This document shows positions 47,369 through 58,400 of a stretch of DNA of 64,000 bases, piece after piece. The stretch comes from Tritrichomonas foetus (lineage: Eukaryota; Parabasalia; Tritrichomonadida; Tritrichomonadidae), in the NCBI GenBank assembly GCA_001839685.1, contig MLAK01000565.1, positions 32,625 through 96,624 of the forward strand, in the 5' to 3' direction. The notes below the pieces were generated by a model. The model was not told the DNA's origin. It searched no databases and worked only from the letters and a program-made list of their open reading frames with translations. How positions within the stretch are numbered: position 1 is the stretch's first letter; each line of letters opens with the position of its first letter. The position numbers were made by a program, and so were the translations under genes.

Positions 47369-48282
47369 TTTGCCTGGCCATGTAAGGCGAAATAACAAGG
47401 TGAATTGAGTAAATTTTCACCTAATATAATTGTATCATTATTTGGTCAAAATGAAATTGCCAATGTCAGTGAAAAATCTCTCATACGTAAGTTGTATTAT
47501 ACTGGCAGTATAGGTATAGTTATACGTTTGTTATTTGGTCGTTCTTATCAGAGTTTCACTTATCATGATGGATAAATTGAGACATCTTTGAAAATCTATT
47601 AGAAAAAGTTCGCCAACATAGAAATGAAAATGAATCAAAGCAACGAACAGAAACATATTATTTACACATTTTGTAGTTGCATTAGTGCAAGATGATATTG
47701 CCCTGGATATGTGAAGATAACAAACGATATCTTTTTCTTTGTTGAAATTTCGTCCTCACAAAATATTGAATTATGAAAAAGAAAGTTGAAGAAATAAAGA
47801 ATTGAAAAAAATATCGTCATCACAAAATATTGAATTTTTTACTTCGTGATATTGAATCATCAAAACACTGTTATTCTTTGAACTTATATAAAAAACGCAA
47901 AAGAAGAGATGAAACACTTAGTATTTCTGTTGATGACCGCATTATATATAAACAATAAATATATCATTAAAATGATTAGGTAATATTCGAAAGTGGTTTT
48001 AAATTCTATTAATTTCCATTGAATAAATTTTGGTTTTTTAAAATAATAATATCTCAATTCTCAACGGGATCATATGACTTATATTGTGAAACATTTATTA
48101 TATTAGTATAGATGAAATATATTCAAATATTCAAAAGAATTTCTCGTAAGAAAATCAAGATATATTAATTTTTGTTTCAATGTCATTATCAATGTCAATC
48201 TATTGACCTCAAAATTTGACCATTAAAAACAGTTCTAGATGTGGAAATCGACCAGTTCCAGAAAAATCTTATTCTCGCCTAA
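47369..48282. other. Intergenic region with a 22-bp imperfect direct repeat
   Basis: No gene is supported. CGTCCTCACAAAATATTGAA at 47751 recurs at 47815 with one change (CGTCATCACAAAATATTGAA), 64 bases apart. The rest is AT-rich. Confidence 0.5.
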
Positions 48283-48516
48283 ATGAAACTTGGAAAAGCA
48301 TGTGAAAAGATTAATAGCTACCCACAAATTAATCTCTACCGTCATAACGATCGAGATCCTGTAGAATTTTTTGAGGAAGGCAACTACGACGAATTTCTAT
48401 ATCACAATAACATTTTTGATCATATATCGATCAATTCCAATCGTAACTTAAATCTCTCTTTTTTTTTTTTGAAAGTGTTCTCATATGCAGTTCTATTTCT
48501 GTTGACAAACAATTGA
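48283..48516 (+). CDS. Small ORF of doubtful status, 77 aa
   Basis: ATG start. The first 50 residues look protein-like (KINSYPQINLYRHNDRDPVE, FFEEGNYDEFLYHNNIFDHI) with mixed polar and aromatic residues; the end is a hydrophobic tail derived from a poly-T stretch. No initiator motif is seen. It stops 65 bases before transposon copy B. It could be the 5' remnant of a gene or a chance frame. Confidence 0.25.
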   Translation: MKLGKACEKINSYPQINLYRHNDRDPVEFFEEGNYDEFLYHNNIFDHISINSNRNLNLSFFFLKVFSYAVLFLLTNN

Positions 48517-48573
48517 AAAATTCGTACAAAGATTATATTGATACTATTATATTCGGAAGATAAGATTTAGAAG

Positions 48574-48581
48574 ATATAAAT
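48574..48581. repeat. Target-site duplication, right copy
   Basis: ATATAAAT flanks transposon copy B on both sides (48574-48581 and 49678-49685). It is 8 bp and unrelated to the 9-bp duplication of copy A, so the two copies inserted independently. Confidence 0.75.
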
Positions 48582-49094
48582 AGATGTATACAAACCAAAT
48601 AGTCTTAACGTACGAAATCACTAAAATGATCCTTATCATCAGTATTACTTAATACCATCAGTCAAAAATCAAAACCCAAATAACTAAAAGAATGACGAAA
48701 ATTTCCCTTATCGCAAACTTCGCAAATGGCCGAATTCAAAAATATTTCGAAAATGATTCAGAAGAAGCTATTGTTTCAGTTTTCGGGTGAACAGCTTTCA
48801 GTCAATTGTTAAATCTATTTTTTATAGTTATGAGCCATATTTATTCATAGTTTTGAAATTTTGCAACAATTAAACCGAAAAAAGAGCGATTTTGGAGAAA
48901 GCATAAAAAAAAATTGTGAGAAGCTTTTTTTCCAAGAATCACAAAGATTATAATACTGCTTCCCATAATTCTATTTACACTTCTTCTATCGATTTTTAAT
49001 TAAAAATCGCGAAAATTTTGATAGTTTTAACTCAGTGATGTTGAATTAATTCAATTTCCATTTGACAAATATGAATGTATTGAAATCTTTTCTG

Positions 49095-49099
49095 TCATA
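49095..49099 (+). promoter_or_regulatory. Initiator-like element TCATA inside transposon B
   Basis: TCATA matches the initiator consensus with its A at 49097, 15 bases before the ATG of the element's ORF. The same motif exists in copy A (minus strand, 41084-41088). It suggests the element could be transcribed. Confidence 0.35.
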
Positions 49100-49111
49100 A
49101 AATTTTAGTAT

Positions 49112-49372
49112 ATGAAGAAAATAGACTGGCAGTCCTCAACAGCACATTCTCAAGCAGGGATACAGATACAACGATTGAAAGACCAAATCAAGAAAAATGG
49201 AATCCAATATGTTTTTTTCCAGACTCGATGCCAAGTGAATTTTCTGATGACTCGCCATTTAGATGGCAAAACATTCGTAATCTTCTCATTGATGCCTAAA
49301 TTTTTTTTATTTATATCAAAATTATTAATATTTTTTTTATACTTCATTTTTGTATTTTGGAAAACATTATAA
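49112..49372 (+). CDS. Transposon-borne small ORF, copy B, 86 aa
   Basis: Identical in product to the frame in copy A: polar first two thirds, Phe/Leu/Ile-rich last third. It has an initiator-like motif 15 bases upstream. No transposase signature such as a DDE pattern is visible, and the element is too short for a full transposase. Confidence 0.35.
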   Translation: MKKIDWQSSTAHSQAGIQIQRLKDQIKKNGIQYVFFQTRCQVNFLMTRHLDGKTFVIFSLMPKFFLFISKLLIFFLYFIFVFWKTL

Positions 49373-49677
49373 TTTTCGATGGAGGGTCATATGATAATAA
49401 AAAGCACGATTTATGATAATAAATAATCAAGATATTAATGCTATAAAATCACTTTTTATCTCAATAATTCTCAGAAATTTCTGTTGGGTTTATTTTTTTC
49501 TCACAATTTTTTTTTGGATTTGGTTTTCTCTGTATCTTGATTTTTAAATTATAATATTTATATATTATTAATAGGATTACAATTAAATAATTTTTAGATG
49601 ACAATAATATCAACAATTATTCATTTAGATCTCTCAATAGTCTTCTACATCTAGATCTAGTTAGTTTGTATACATCT

Positions 49678-50100
49678 ATATAAATGGAAAATTCAATGCG
49701 ATATATTCACAAAAAGTCGAAATAATTTGTGAAATTGAATGAATTATTGAATCTTCATTATAGCTTCTTTTTTCTTTGAATTACACACAATATAACCGAG
49801 AGAAAATAATCAATGTATAATGAGGAATAAGTAAGCTAAACTTAAAAGTTGATAATCACAAAAATATCAATATTTAGACTCAATACATTCCGAGAACATG
49901 ATATCAAGTAAACTTTTTGATTGACGATATAATTTTTTCAGGAAATTTTATATTCAGAAAGAAATAAAATTGCTTGAATTCATTTTAAGTCTTTTTTCAA
50001 AATGAATTCCAGTATTTCATCAATTGAAAATAAAATCGTTTCTTATCTAAAGAAAAAGTGAAAGAAAGAATATAGAAAGAAGCTCAGAAAACTGAAGCGA
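49678..50100. other. Region upstream of the adenylyl cyclase
   Basis: AT-rich DNA after transposon B. From 50062 a frame without stop joins the cyclase frame, but no ATG occurs in it. I find no GTATGT donor or ACTAAC-type acceptor that would supply an upstream exon. Confidence 0.45.
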
Positions 50101-50241
50101 ATTGAACTCGAGAGCTCTCAAGTCTCGAGGGCATCGCATTCCCAGAGTATTTCGTCAGCACCAGACCAAGTTAACATCAGTGCCAAGAGTTCACTTGGCT
50201 TTATCTTTCCTTTATTCGATCAAATTACAAAATTGACGTCA

Positions 50242-53200
50242 ATGCCGAAATTCATCACATTTTTAGTTGCTTTATTCTTTTACTGTCAGATCATTTTCAG
50301 TTCAATTTGGCCTTACACAGCTTTTTTCCGACTTGAAACAAATGTCAATTCGAATGTCGTAATCGGCTACGAAACTCAAATTTTTTGGTTTTTGAATCAT
50401 GAGATTAGTTTTGAATCGTCCTATGCTTCATTTCTCACATGCTTAGTCGTTTTTATCATCTGCTTCGCATGGTTCCTTTTCATTGCTACCTTTTATCACC
50501 TTCGAAGGAGATACATGAAATGGACGCTTTATCCAACCAGGGTTATTATCGAGATTATAGCACCAATATTTTTGCACCCATCAACAGCAGCAGCAGGCTC
50601 AGCTTTGCTAACTTTAATGAACACAAAAACAGCTTTATCATGGGTATTTTTCGTTATTGGTGTCATTATTTATGTCTGCTTTTTATTCATATTTTTAACA
50701 GGTTATTCTTTCATGTGTAATTCTGCTATTTTGGTTACAACTTTATATACAGCATTTGATCCAACTTTTATGAAAATCATGTCAATTACTTCATCGTTGA
50801 TGGTATTTTTGTCGTTTTTATTTTATAATTTCGAGGGTTGGGTTACAAACATTCTTCAGATTGTTCACTTTGCTATTTTCCTTTATTTATTTATCCAAGT
50901 CTTTCAAATTAAGTTCCATAGTAAGGTAGGGAATTACCTCGTTTTTTCATTTGTTTTGACCAGCCTCCTTTGTGATCTTTTACTCTTGATATGCAATTTA
51001 GCACCAACAATACTTTTCGGAATGATTCCTATTTTCGTTTCTATTATCGCTTTCGTCTTATTCTACGTTATTGGAATTTTTGTAATAAAAGCTACTTTTA
51101 AAAAGGTTGCTAATCAAATGAAATATGATATAGAAGAAGACGAAGAAGTAACTGCAGAATTCCAGTCTAACCTCTTTCGAAGTCTCCGAATTGACACGAG
51201 CCGTAATAAAGCATTGTTATATTTACGAATTGGCCTTGTTGAAATGACGGAACCGTTTACAGACTGGAGCTTGGTTAAATTTATCATAGCTAATTATGCA
51301 GACGATCAATCTGTTTTATGCCCTGTGATTCAAATTTTGTCATTTTTCCCATGTCAACAACAACTTTTAAATGGATGTTTTGTTCAGGTTTTGAAGAAGA
51401 AGAAATTGAATCTCGGACAAAGATTCTTGATCTATCAGGCTTATAGAATTAAGACTATGAGACAGTCATCTATTCCACTTGAAGCCAATGAAAGAATGCT
51501 TCATTTGAGACTCAATACCCGCGACTGTGAATTTGCAATTAAATCAGTCTGGGGTTCTAAAGTAACACCCTCTATCGGGTTATTTGAAACCATCAATAGT
51601 ATGACGGAAAAAACTGATGGACTTTGGCAAGAAGGAATTAGAGACTATCCAAACAACTCTAAGATTAGTGAAGATTATTGTAGATTCTTAACTGAATGTC
51701 GAATGGACTTTAAAGGTGCAGTTGTACAAAAACAAAGAATTGATATGATTGATAATGGCCACAACTTTTCACGCGATTATTCTTTCAGAAGCTTTGTTCA
51801 AAATTTCCCACTTTATTTGAAAAAGAATCTCGTTGATACAAGCGGCAATATGATTAGAAAGAACCGCCATACAAAAGGCACCAATTCTTCAAATTCCAGT
51901 CATTCAAAACAGACTTATTCAACTTCAGGAAGTTTGGTGAATATTGATTTTGAACTTGAAATGATGCAAGCACGTGTTCTATTTTCACAATCAAAGTTGA
52001 GAATGGCTCTTTATAATGCATTAAAGAATACAAGATTGATGGTTTCTAATTTAATGATTGTTACTGCCATTATTTCATTTGTTGTTTGTGTTATATGTTT
52101 TGTAGTAATGGACATTTTAATTAAACAATGGCTTTATGAACGTTCTCTTGATTCAGCAAACTCGGAAAAATTGACAAATTCATTCTTTTATATGAATGTT
52201 GCCAGTCTAAATATTTTAATCGAGTTTATGATGCTTAATAACAGGTTTTTGAACATGGAATACATGATGGAATTCCGAAAAGTCGAATCGAATCTCACTT
52301 CTTATATTGTTTTTGGTATCGATATGAGACCAGATTTAATTAAAAATATGATTAAATCCCAAAATTATTTCGAAGAGTTCCTTAATGAAATATCTAATCA
52401 AGCATCATCTGGCTTAAATGTTTATGATATGGCTTTATCACTATTCAAACCTCGTGTTCCCGGAATAGTTTGCTGGCATGGTCGACCGACCAATACATAT
52501 AATCGTTCAATGAAAGATTCAATGACTGATTTATTCTATGACTTTAACAGGCTTCAAGCATTTCCATCCGATTTACATTTATATATGACTGATCCTTACT
52601 GCGAAATTCCTACAAACATGATTTTAATTGGTGATCCTTTGAGATATCTACTAGAAAACCTTCATTCAGCGCAAGTGAATTCTAGTTCTTCGTTCAATGC
52701 TAATGTCAACACTAATTTGATCATTATTCCTACTATTCTACTTATAATGACATTGATTCCATTTTTGATAGTTGGGATAGTATACTCGATGAAAATGAAG
52801 AAATTCGCATCACTATTAATAGGATTGGATCCAAAGACTAAAGAAGGATGTAAGAAACCAATCCTTGTCTCTTCTGATCAACAAAATGATGTAACAACAT
52901 CGGATCATATTGAAGTTGGCCATAAATGGCTAGTTAATATGTTCATTCATGTATTTTTCTCAATTCTTGCTTTTATCGTCATTTTTATTATGATTTACAG
53001 ATCAAGTCATACAAATAATATCCTAAAGAAGATTAATGATTGGCAATATCTTAGTTCAATGCGATTCATTTATTCTATTGAACTTACACATATTATTTGG
53101 CATGCTGTTATCTTAAATGGATCATTCGAATCACGTACTTTAAGCCAAAAAGCTATGGCTAATGTTTGTAATCGTTTAATAACTAATTTAAAGGCTGTAA

Positions 53201-54864
53201 ATACATTATTACTTAAAGGATCAGCAAATTATCAATCATGCGTTGGTTTTGATAGAGAACTTGATGAAATTAATACTAAAGAGCAATGCAACTTAAATGA
53301 AACAAATGAAACAGAAAGTATTCATGACCTTTATCGATGTGCTTCTGCCAATCAAGCTATTAATGTGTTTGCGGATATAGTGCAAACAGTTACAACAAAG
53401 ATAGAATCATATGGTGGTAAAATCGAGGATCCAATTCTAATTAACTTGATTCACTTAGCAAATGCACATCTTTGGCATCATTTAAGTCTTGGAAATTCTC
53501 GACTTTTAGAACTTATTCTCTTTTACTATCAAGATTATTCAGATAGTTGCGATGTTTATATGCTTTGTGGAATTATAGTTGGATTCATCATTCTTGTTTT
53601 CCAGATCTATTGCTCGATTTATTCACATAAATTGTATCATGTTGGCTTATCACTTGTAAGAAGGATTCCACTTCAACAATTCGTTGCGAACAAAACATTG
53701 CTGAACTTTGTTTTAAATAGAAAATCTGTACACATGTCTTCAATCACTTGCACATCACAAAGCGTTATTATGCACTCGAATGATGGTATGATTGGTGTTA
53801 ATAATGAAGGCATCATTGAAATTATTAATCCAGCTGTTACAACCATCCTTGGATACACTCCAGACCAACTTCTTGGTCAACCAATCACTGAAATCTTTAA
53901 ACCAGATGATGGTGAACATATCGCACAACAAATGAAATCAATGTCAAACGGTCAAGGTCTTTTAATTAATGAAAAACACTTGATTTGCATATCAGATAAT
54001 GCCAATGAAGTTCCTTGCCATATCTTCATTATTGGTCTTAAAGGAAAAACACATTCAGTTGTTGAATCATATGCATTCTTATGTCGTGATGAATCATCTC
54101 TTGTTGAACAACAGACAGCAGCAGAAGAAGCTAAAGCACAGAGTGAAAAATTATTGTTCCAAATCCTTCCAAGAAATATCGTTACAAAACTTAATAGAGG
54201 TGAACATGATATTTCATTTTCAGTTCCATCAGCCTCAATCATATTTACAGATATTGTTAGATTTAGTGATTATTCATCCAATCTTTCACCATCTGAAGTT
54301 ATGGGTAACTTATCACAGATATTTGCATCATTTGATGAAGCAGTGAAACAGCATACACTTATTACTAAAATCAAGCTTATTGGTGATATTTATATGGCAG
54401 CTGCTGGTTTGTTCAGTGAAGAAGGATCTAATCCATCACTTCATGCTGAACAAACTGTTAAATTCGGTTTGGACTGTCTTCAATGCATTGAAGACATGAA
54501 TATCAAGCTCGACGCAAACTTGCAACTTCGTATTGGTGTAAACAGTGGAGGTCCACTTTACGCAGGTGTTCTCGGATCTGATAAACCTGTCTTCGATATC
54601 ATTGGTGACCCAATTAACGTTGCAGCTAGACTTCAAACAACAGATTTACCTGGAAGAATTCAAATTCCTCAATCAACATATGATCTGATTGCTCAATGCG
54701 GCTTTTTGATTGAGCAGAGAGGTGAAGTTTTCTTGAAAGGTAAAGGAAAAACAGTGGCGTATTTCGTAAACCCAATGTCAGCGACATTTGCATCAATGAG
54801 TGAAGAACAAATGACATTGACATCAAATGACAAAATGAAGACATCTTCACCTTTCTTTTCTTAG
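50242..54864 (+). CDS. Multi-membrane PAS-adenylyl cyclase, about 1540 aa
   Basis: The N-terminal 300 residues hold several membrane spans. A cytosolic helical region follows (about 300-600), then further spans near 610, 835, 910 and 1110, separated by large ectodomain-like loops. A PAS domain (about 1175-1285: GMIGVNNEGIIEIINPAVTT, LGYTPDQLLGQPITEIF) precedes the class III cyclase domain (about 1330-1515). Both metal-binding aspartates are present (IIFTDIVRFS, Asp1337; KIKLIGDIY). The Lys in KIKLIG and the Asp in VFDIIGDPINVAARL match the adenine-selecting pair, so ATP is the expected substrate. A homodimer at the plasma membrane making cAMP is inferred. The first ATG is 50242 (MPKFITF); the frame continues upstream to 50062 with family-like sequence (SISSAPDQVNISAKSS, FPLFDQITKL), so the true start is uncertain. 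Confidence 0.9.
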   Translation: MPKFITFLVALFFYCQIIFSSIWPYTAFFRLETNVNSNVVIGYETQIFWFLNHEISFESSYASFLTCLVVFIICFAWFLFIATFYHLRRRYMKWTLYPTRVIIEIIAPIFLHPSTAAAGSALLTLMNTKTALSWVFFVIGVIIYVCFLFIFLTGYSFMCNSAILVTTLYTAFDPTFMKIMSITSSLMVFLSFLFYNFEGWVTNILQIVHFAIFLYLFIQVFQIKFHSKVGNYLVFSFVLTSLLCDLLLLICNLAPTILFGMIPIFVSIIAFVLFYVIGIFVIKATFKKVANQMKYDIEEDEEVTAEFQSNLFRSLRIDTSRNKALLYLRIGLVEMTEPFTDWSLVKFIIANYADDQSVLCPVIQILSFFPCQQQLLNGCFVQVLKKKKLNLGQRFLIYQAYRIKTMRQSSIPLEANERMLHLRLNTRDCEFAIKSVWGSKVTPSIGLFETINSMTEKTDGLWQEGIRDYPNNSKISEDYCRFLTECRMDFKGAVVQKQRIDMIDNGHNFSRDYSFRSFVQNFPLYLKKNLVDTSGNMIRKNRHTKGTNSSNSSHSKQTYSTSGSLVNIDFELEMMQARVLFSQSKLRMALYNALKNTRLMVSNLMIVTAIISFVVCVICFVVMDILIKQWLYERSLDSANSEKLTNSFFYMNVASLNILIEFMMLNNRFLNMEYMMEFRKVESNLTSYIVFGIDMRPDLIKNMIKSQNYFEEFLNEISNQASSGLNVYDMALSLFKPRVPGIVCWHGRPTNTYNRSMKDSMTDLFYDFNRLQAFPSDLHLYMTDPYCEIPTNMILIGDPLRYLLENLHSAQVNSSSSFNANVNTNLIIIPTILLIMTLIPFLIVGIVYSMKMKKFASLLIGLDPKTKEGCKKPILVSSDQQNDVTTSDHIEVGHKWLVNMFIHVFFSILAFIVIFIMIYRSSHTNNILKKINDWQYLSSMRFIYSIELTHIIWHAVILNGSFESRTLSQKAMANVCNRLITNLKAVNTLLLKGSANYQSCVGFDRELDEINTKEQCNLNETNETESIHDLYRCASANQAINVFADIVQTVTTKIESYGGKIEDPILINLIHLANAHLWHHLSLGNSRLLELILFYYQDYSDSCDVYMLCGIIVGFIILVFQIYCSIYSHKLYHVGLSLVRRIPLQQFVANKTLLNFVLNRKSVHMSSITCTSQSVIMHSNDGMIGVNNEGIIEIINPAVTTILGYTPDQLLGQPITEIFKPDDGEHIAQQMKSMSNGQGLLINEKHLICISDNANEVPCHIFIIGLKGKTHSVVESYAFLCRDESSLVEQQTAAEEAKAQSEKLLFQILPRNIVTKLNRGEHDISFSVPSASIIFTDIVRFSDYSSNLSPSEVMGNLSQIFASFDEAVKQHTLITKIKLIGDIYMAAAGLFSEEGSNPSLHAEQTVKFGLDCLQCIEDMNIKLDANLQLRIGVNSGGPLYAGVLGSDKPVFDIIGDPINVAARLQTTDLPGRIQIPQSTYDLIAQCGFLIEQRGEVFLKGKGKTVAYFVNPMSATFASMSEEQMTLTSNDKMKTSSPFFS

Positions 54865-55477
54865 GAAATGTGATATGAAAAACATAAGAATAATTTCACC
54901 GTGCTTGACCTTGGATCTTTTTATTTTTTTATTGTGATATTATAATTATTATATTCTCCATAGTCATAAGATATTGTTATAACCTTAATTTTGATAAAAT
55001 TTATTTTTTTCGATTTTTATCAATTTTTTTTTTCTTTTCTTTCTTTTATTGAATATTACTTCATTTTAGTAAACTTAATCAGTATTCACTAGTGAATAGA
55101 CCATCAATTCTCTTCAACGAGAAGTTCACCAAATTTTGATTATTCAAAAACTTTTTTCATTGAATTCATTAATAAATGCAAATTACTGGAATCCATGCAA
55201 TATACTGTGCTTTATTTCTTTGATATAATCCGATATGAAAGATGATTAATCGAATTGAAAGCATTATTTGATATTTCCTCAAATTTTAATGTAATCGAAA
55301 ATTTAATTTAAATTGAACATCAACGAAAAACAAACAAATTGAATTTTTCTGATGAGACATTCATTTACATTGAATTGAAAGAATTCCTTTGAGGGACTTT
55401 TGGAGTATTTGAGAAAATTATGTAAAAAATATCCATTCAATTTTCAATTCGAATCTTTCGATTCTTCTTGTTGCATA
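54865..55477. other. Intergenic region between tandem cyclase genes
   Basis: AT-rich with a T/C-rich stretch near 55005-55050. The frame of the next gene opens at a TTG at 55400, but its first ATG is at 55478. A TCATT word occurs near 55360. No gene. Confidence 0.5.
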
Positions 55478-58400
55478 ATGGAGAGTGCAACAAATAATAG
55501 CTCGACCACCACCACCTCATCATCATACGAAACAAAAAAAGATCATCTTCCATTTCTCAAAAAGTCATATCTTTCGCGTTTTCGACTTACGTTTTGTGAA
55601 TTTTTCGCCTTCGCCTATTGCTCATGCCCGATTCACCCTTTATTCATGAAGATATGCAGTGTAATTCGATTGATACAAATTTATATCCCTTCAATGCTCC
55701 TCACTCTGTCGTCTCTTTTTTCGCATAGTTTCGTTTTGCGCAGAATGCGAAAAATTCTCACTGTTTTCACTCGCGCGTTGCCGGTTGATACAGACATCGA
55801 TAAGGTCCGTGTCGCAAGCTACGTAGTTTTGGCTTTCTTGATATTCGAATTTTTATTCTTATTTTATAATACGAACAGATTTCAAAAGAAAACCACAATT
55901 CATCCTTTTTCGCTTCAATACATTTGTATATTCTCATTCAATATCAATGTTATCGTCAAGCCAATAGCCGTCTCAATATCAACTTTTCTGATTCTATCAA
56001 AACATCAAACATCTGCTGACTTTATTGTGTGCATTTTCATTTATGTTGTTTTAATTCTGAATGTTTTGATCGATCTGGCTCAAAATTCTGTTTCTTTATT
56101 TTTCTTACCAACTTCGTTTTTAACATTAAAACAAAAATCACATTTTGCATTTACGTTAATTTGTCCATTATTAACATTTTTCAATGAACTGATGGTTTTT
56201 GCTAACTATTATTATATCTGCCAAGCCATTTTAATTATTTTATATATTTTACTTTACTTGTCAGTAGAAAGTTATGGGTTTATAATACAATTATGGGAAG
56301 CCAAAGCTTTTTTTGCTACAATATTCACTTCTATCGTGACTATTATAACATTGACTTGTTTTGATATCTTTCAAAAACATATTCCTATATATTTACTGAT
56401 TATTTTATTCGCTATTTGGGTTCTTGCATATATCATGAGTCATTTTTATCGAAACCACCAAATAACCAGATCTCTGCGGATTTTGACTGAATTACAAGAA
56501 GATTCCGTTAATTTCCAACAATTTAAAACACCTCATAAACTTTCACGTGTGATTTTACATGGCTTTATTTTTGCTCATGAATATTGTATTAATTTTTCGA
56601 TTTTCCGAGATTCGTTAGAATATTTCCCAGATAATTTATCGATATTATATATCTTTGCTAAATTTCTAGCAATTTATCCTGAAGAAGGTCATCAACTATC
56701 ATGGATTCAATTAAGTATTAATCGAAATCATAGAAAGAAGTTCACTTCGAAATATATAACAACGCAAATTAATGCAATTTTAATGAAAAGAGATACATCA
56801 CTTTCACCTGAATTGAAAAGGAAGCTTCAATCAATCTCACAATTAATGGCAACGTCGAAATTAAGAGTTCGGAATGCTTGGGAATCTGCCATAAGTGGAA
56901 ATTCGTCGCGACTTTTACCACTTTTCGAAAAGGCGACTGTTTTAATCGATCAAATTAATTTAAAATTTACCAATCTTCAATCTTATCATTCTAATAATCA
57001 TTATGCTTTATCTTTACAAGCATCTTATTGTAAAGATATTCTTGCTGATTATAAAGAAGCCGAACGACTTTTCGAAAAAATAAGATTTTTACAATCTGGA
57101 AAGGCTTCATCTATTGATCAACCATTTTTGTTTGGTCGAATATACTTTCCACTCCTCCCCTCGAAAATCACAGTGTCTTCAAGCCAACTTGTGATAAATG
57201 AAATTCCACAACATTCATCACAAGAAGAATATGCTATTATTCCTAAAGATGAAGAATCCTCACTTGATATGTCATTTGATGCAATGACTTTACACTCACA
57301 AATGAAGTCATCCATTGATTCAATTAATGTTCCATCAATCAACTTTTCAATTTATTTTATTGTTTTTTCGATGTTCATTATCTTCTTTGCATATTTTATA
57401 ACCATGTTGTGTGTAACACCAACACTATCTTCCAAAATTTCTGATCCTTCCAAATATTTGTCAATTGTTGGAAACATTCGATATTCTTTTCACATGGTTG
57501 CAGCAACTGCAGCACGATTGCATGGTGAAATTTCTGATGGGTTTTCAGATAAATGCGAATATGATGAAAATATCAATGAATTAATTGGCGGTTCTTGTTC
57601 ATCATTAAATAAACTTCAATATATATGCAATCAAGCATTAAAAGCACTTGAAGAAATACCAGCAATGCAACTTATTACTGCCACAAACAGATACTTGAAA
57701 AATGCACAAACAATCATTTTCAATAAAAAACATCAATATAAAGATTACCAAAATTGGACATCATATATTACAGTTGAAAGAACTTTACATGAAGAATTAA
57801 TTTATTATATTGAAACAGTGATTCTTTTATCTTCAGATGAAACCTACCTGAATGATACAACCTCACATTATTATGCAAATATAATGATGAATTTTAATGA
57901 AATAAGTGACCCACTTTTACAAGCAAGTGATTTGTTGATGGAATTTCTTGAAAGTCAAGTTACTGTTATTCAATCGAAATTTACTTTAGCACAAATAATA
58001 GTTTGTACTATAGTACCACTGATAGACATTATTGTTGTTATTATTTTATCGAAATGGATTGTTTCTAATCAACAAAAAGTTTACCATTGTTTTACTTCAT
58101 TACCAAAAAGTACTTTACAAATCATGATGAGTAAATTAGATAATACAACGATACAAACTGGTCATCAGACAACTGTTTCTATTGCTTTAGATGATGTTAC
58201 AGATACAAAGGCTAAAGACGATAAAATTATCGCACTTTTCCATACAGCTCAACATGGAAGCTCCAATAAAAACGTTATTCTATTTGTATGTTCAATGATA
58301 GTAATTGCTGCTATCAAATCTGCCTATTTATACTTTTCTATGGCTCTTTTTATAAATGGTTCTGATTCATTTAAACAATCTACTCCACATTTGGAATCAA

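Larger units (their letters stand above)
48582..49677 (+). mobile_element. 1.1-kb DNA transposon copy B (terminal inverted repeats)
   Basis: Same element as copy A, in opposite orientation. It starts AGATGTATACAAACCAAATA and ends with GTTAGTTTGTATACATCT. The inner 1,096 bases match copy A almost base for base. It contains the same 86-aa frame and lies about 560 bases upstream of the adenylyl cyclase ATG. Near identity of the copies points to recent activity of a source element elsewhere in the genome. Confidence 0.88.

Noticed and set aside
40506..49677. The two inverted transposon copies as ends of one large composite element or a Maverick with long terminal repeats
   Set aside because: Each 1.1-kb copy has its own terminal inverted repeats and its own, different target duplication. 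The interior holds ordinary host genes (EMC3, kinase) and no integrase, polymerase or capsid-like gene.
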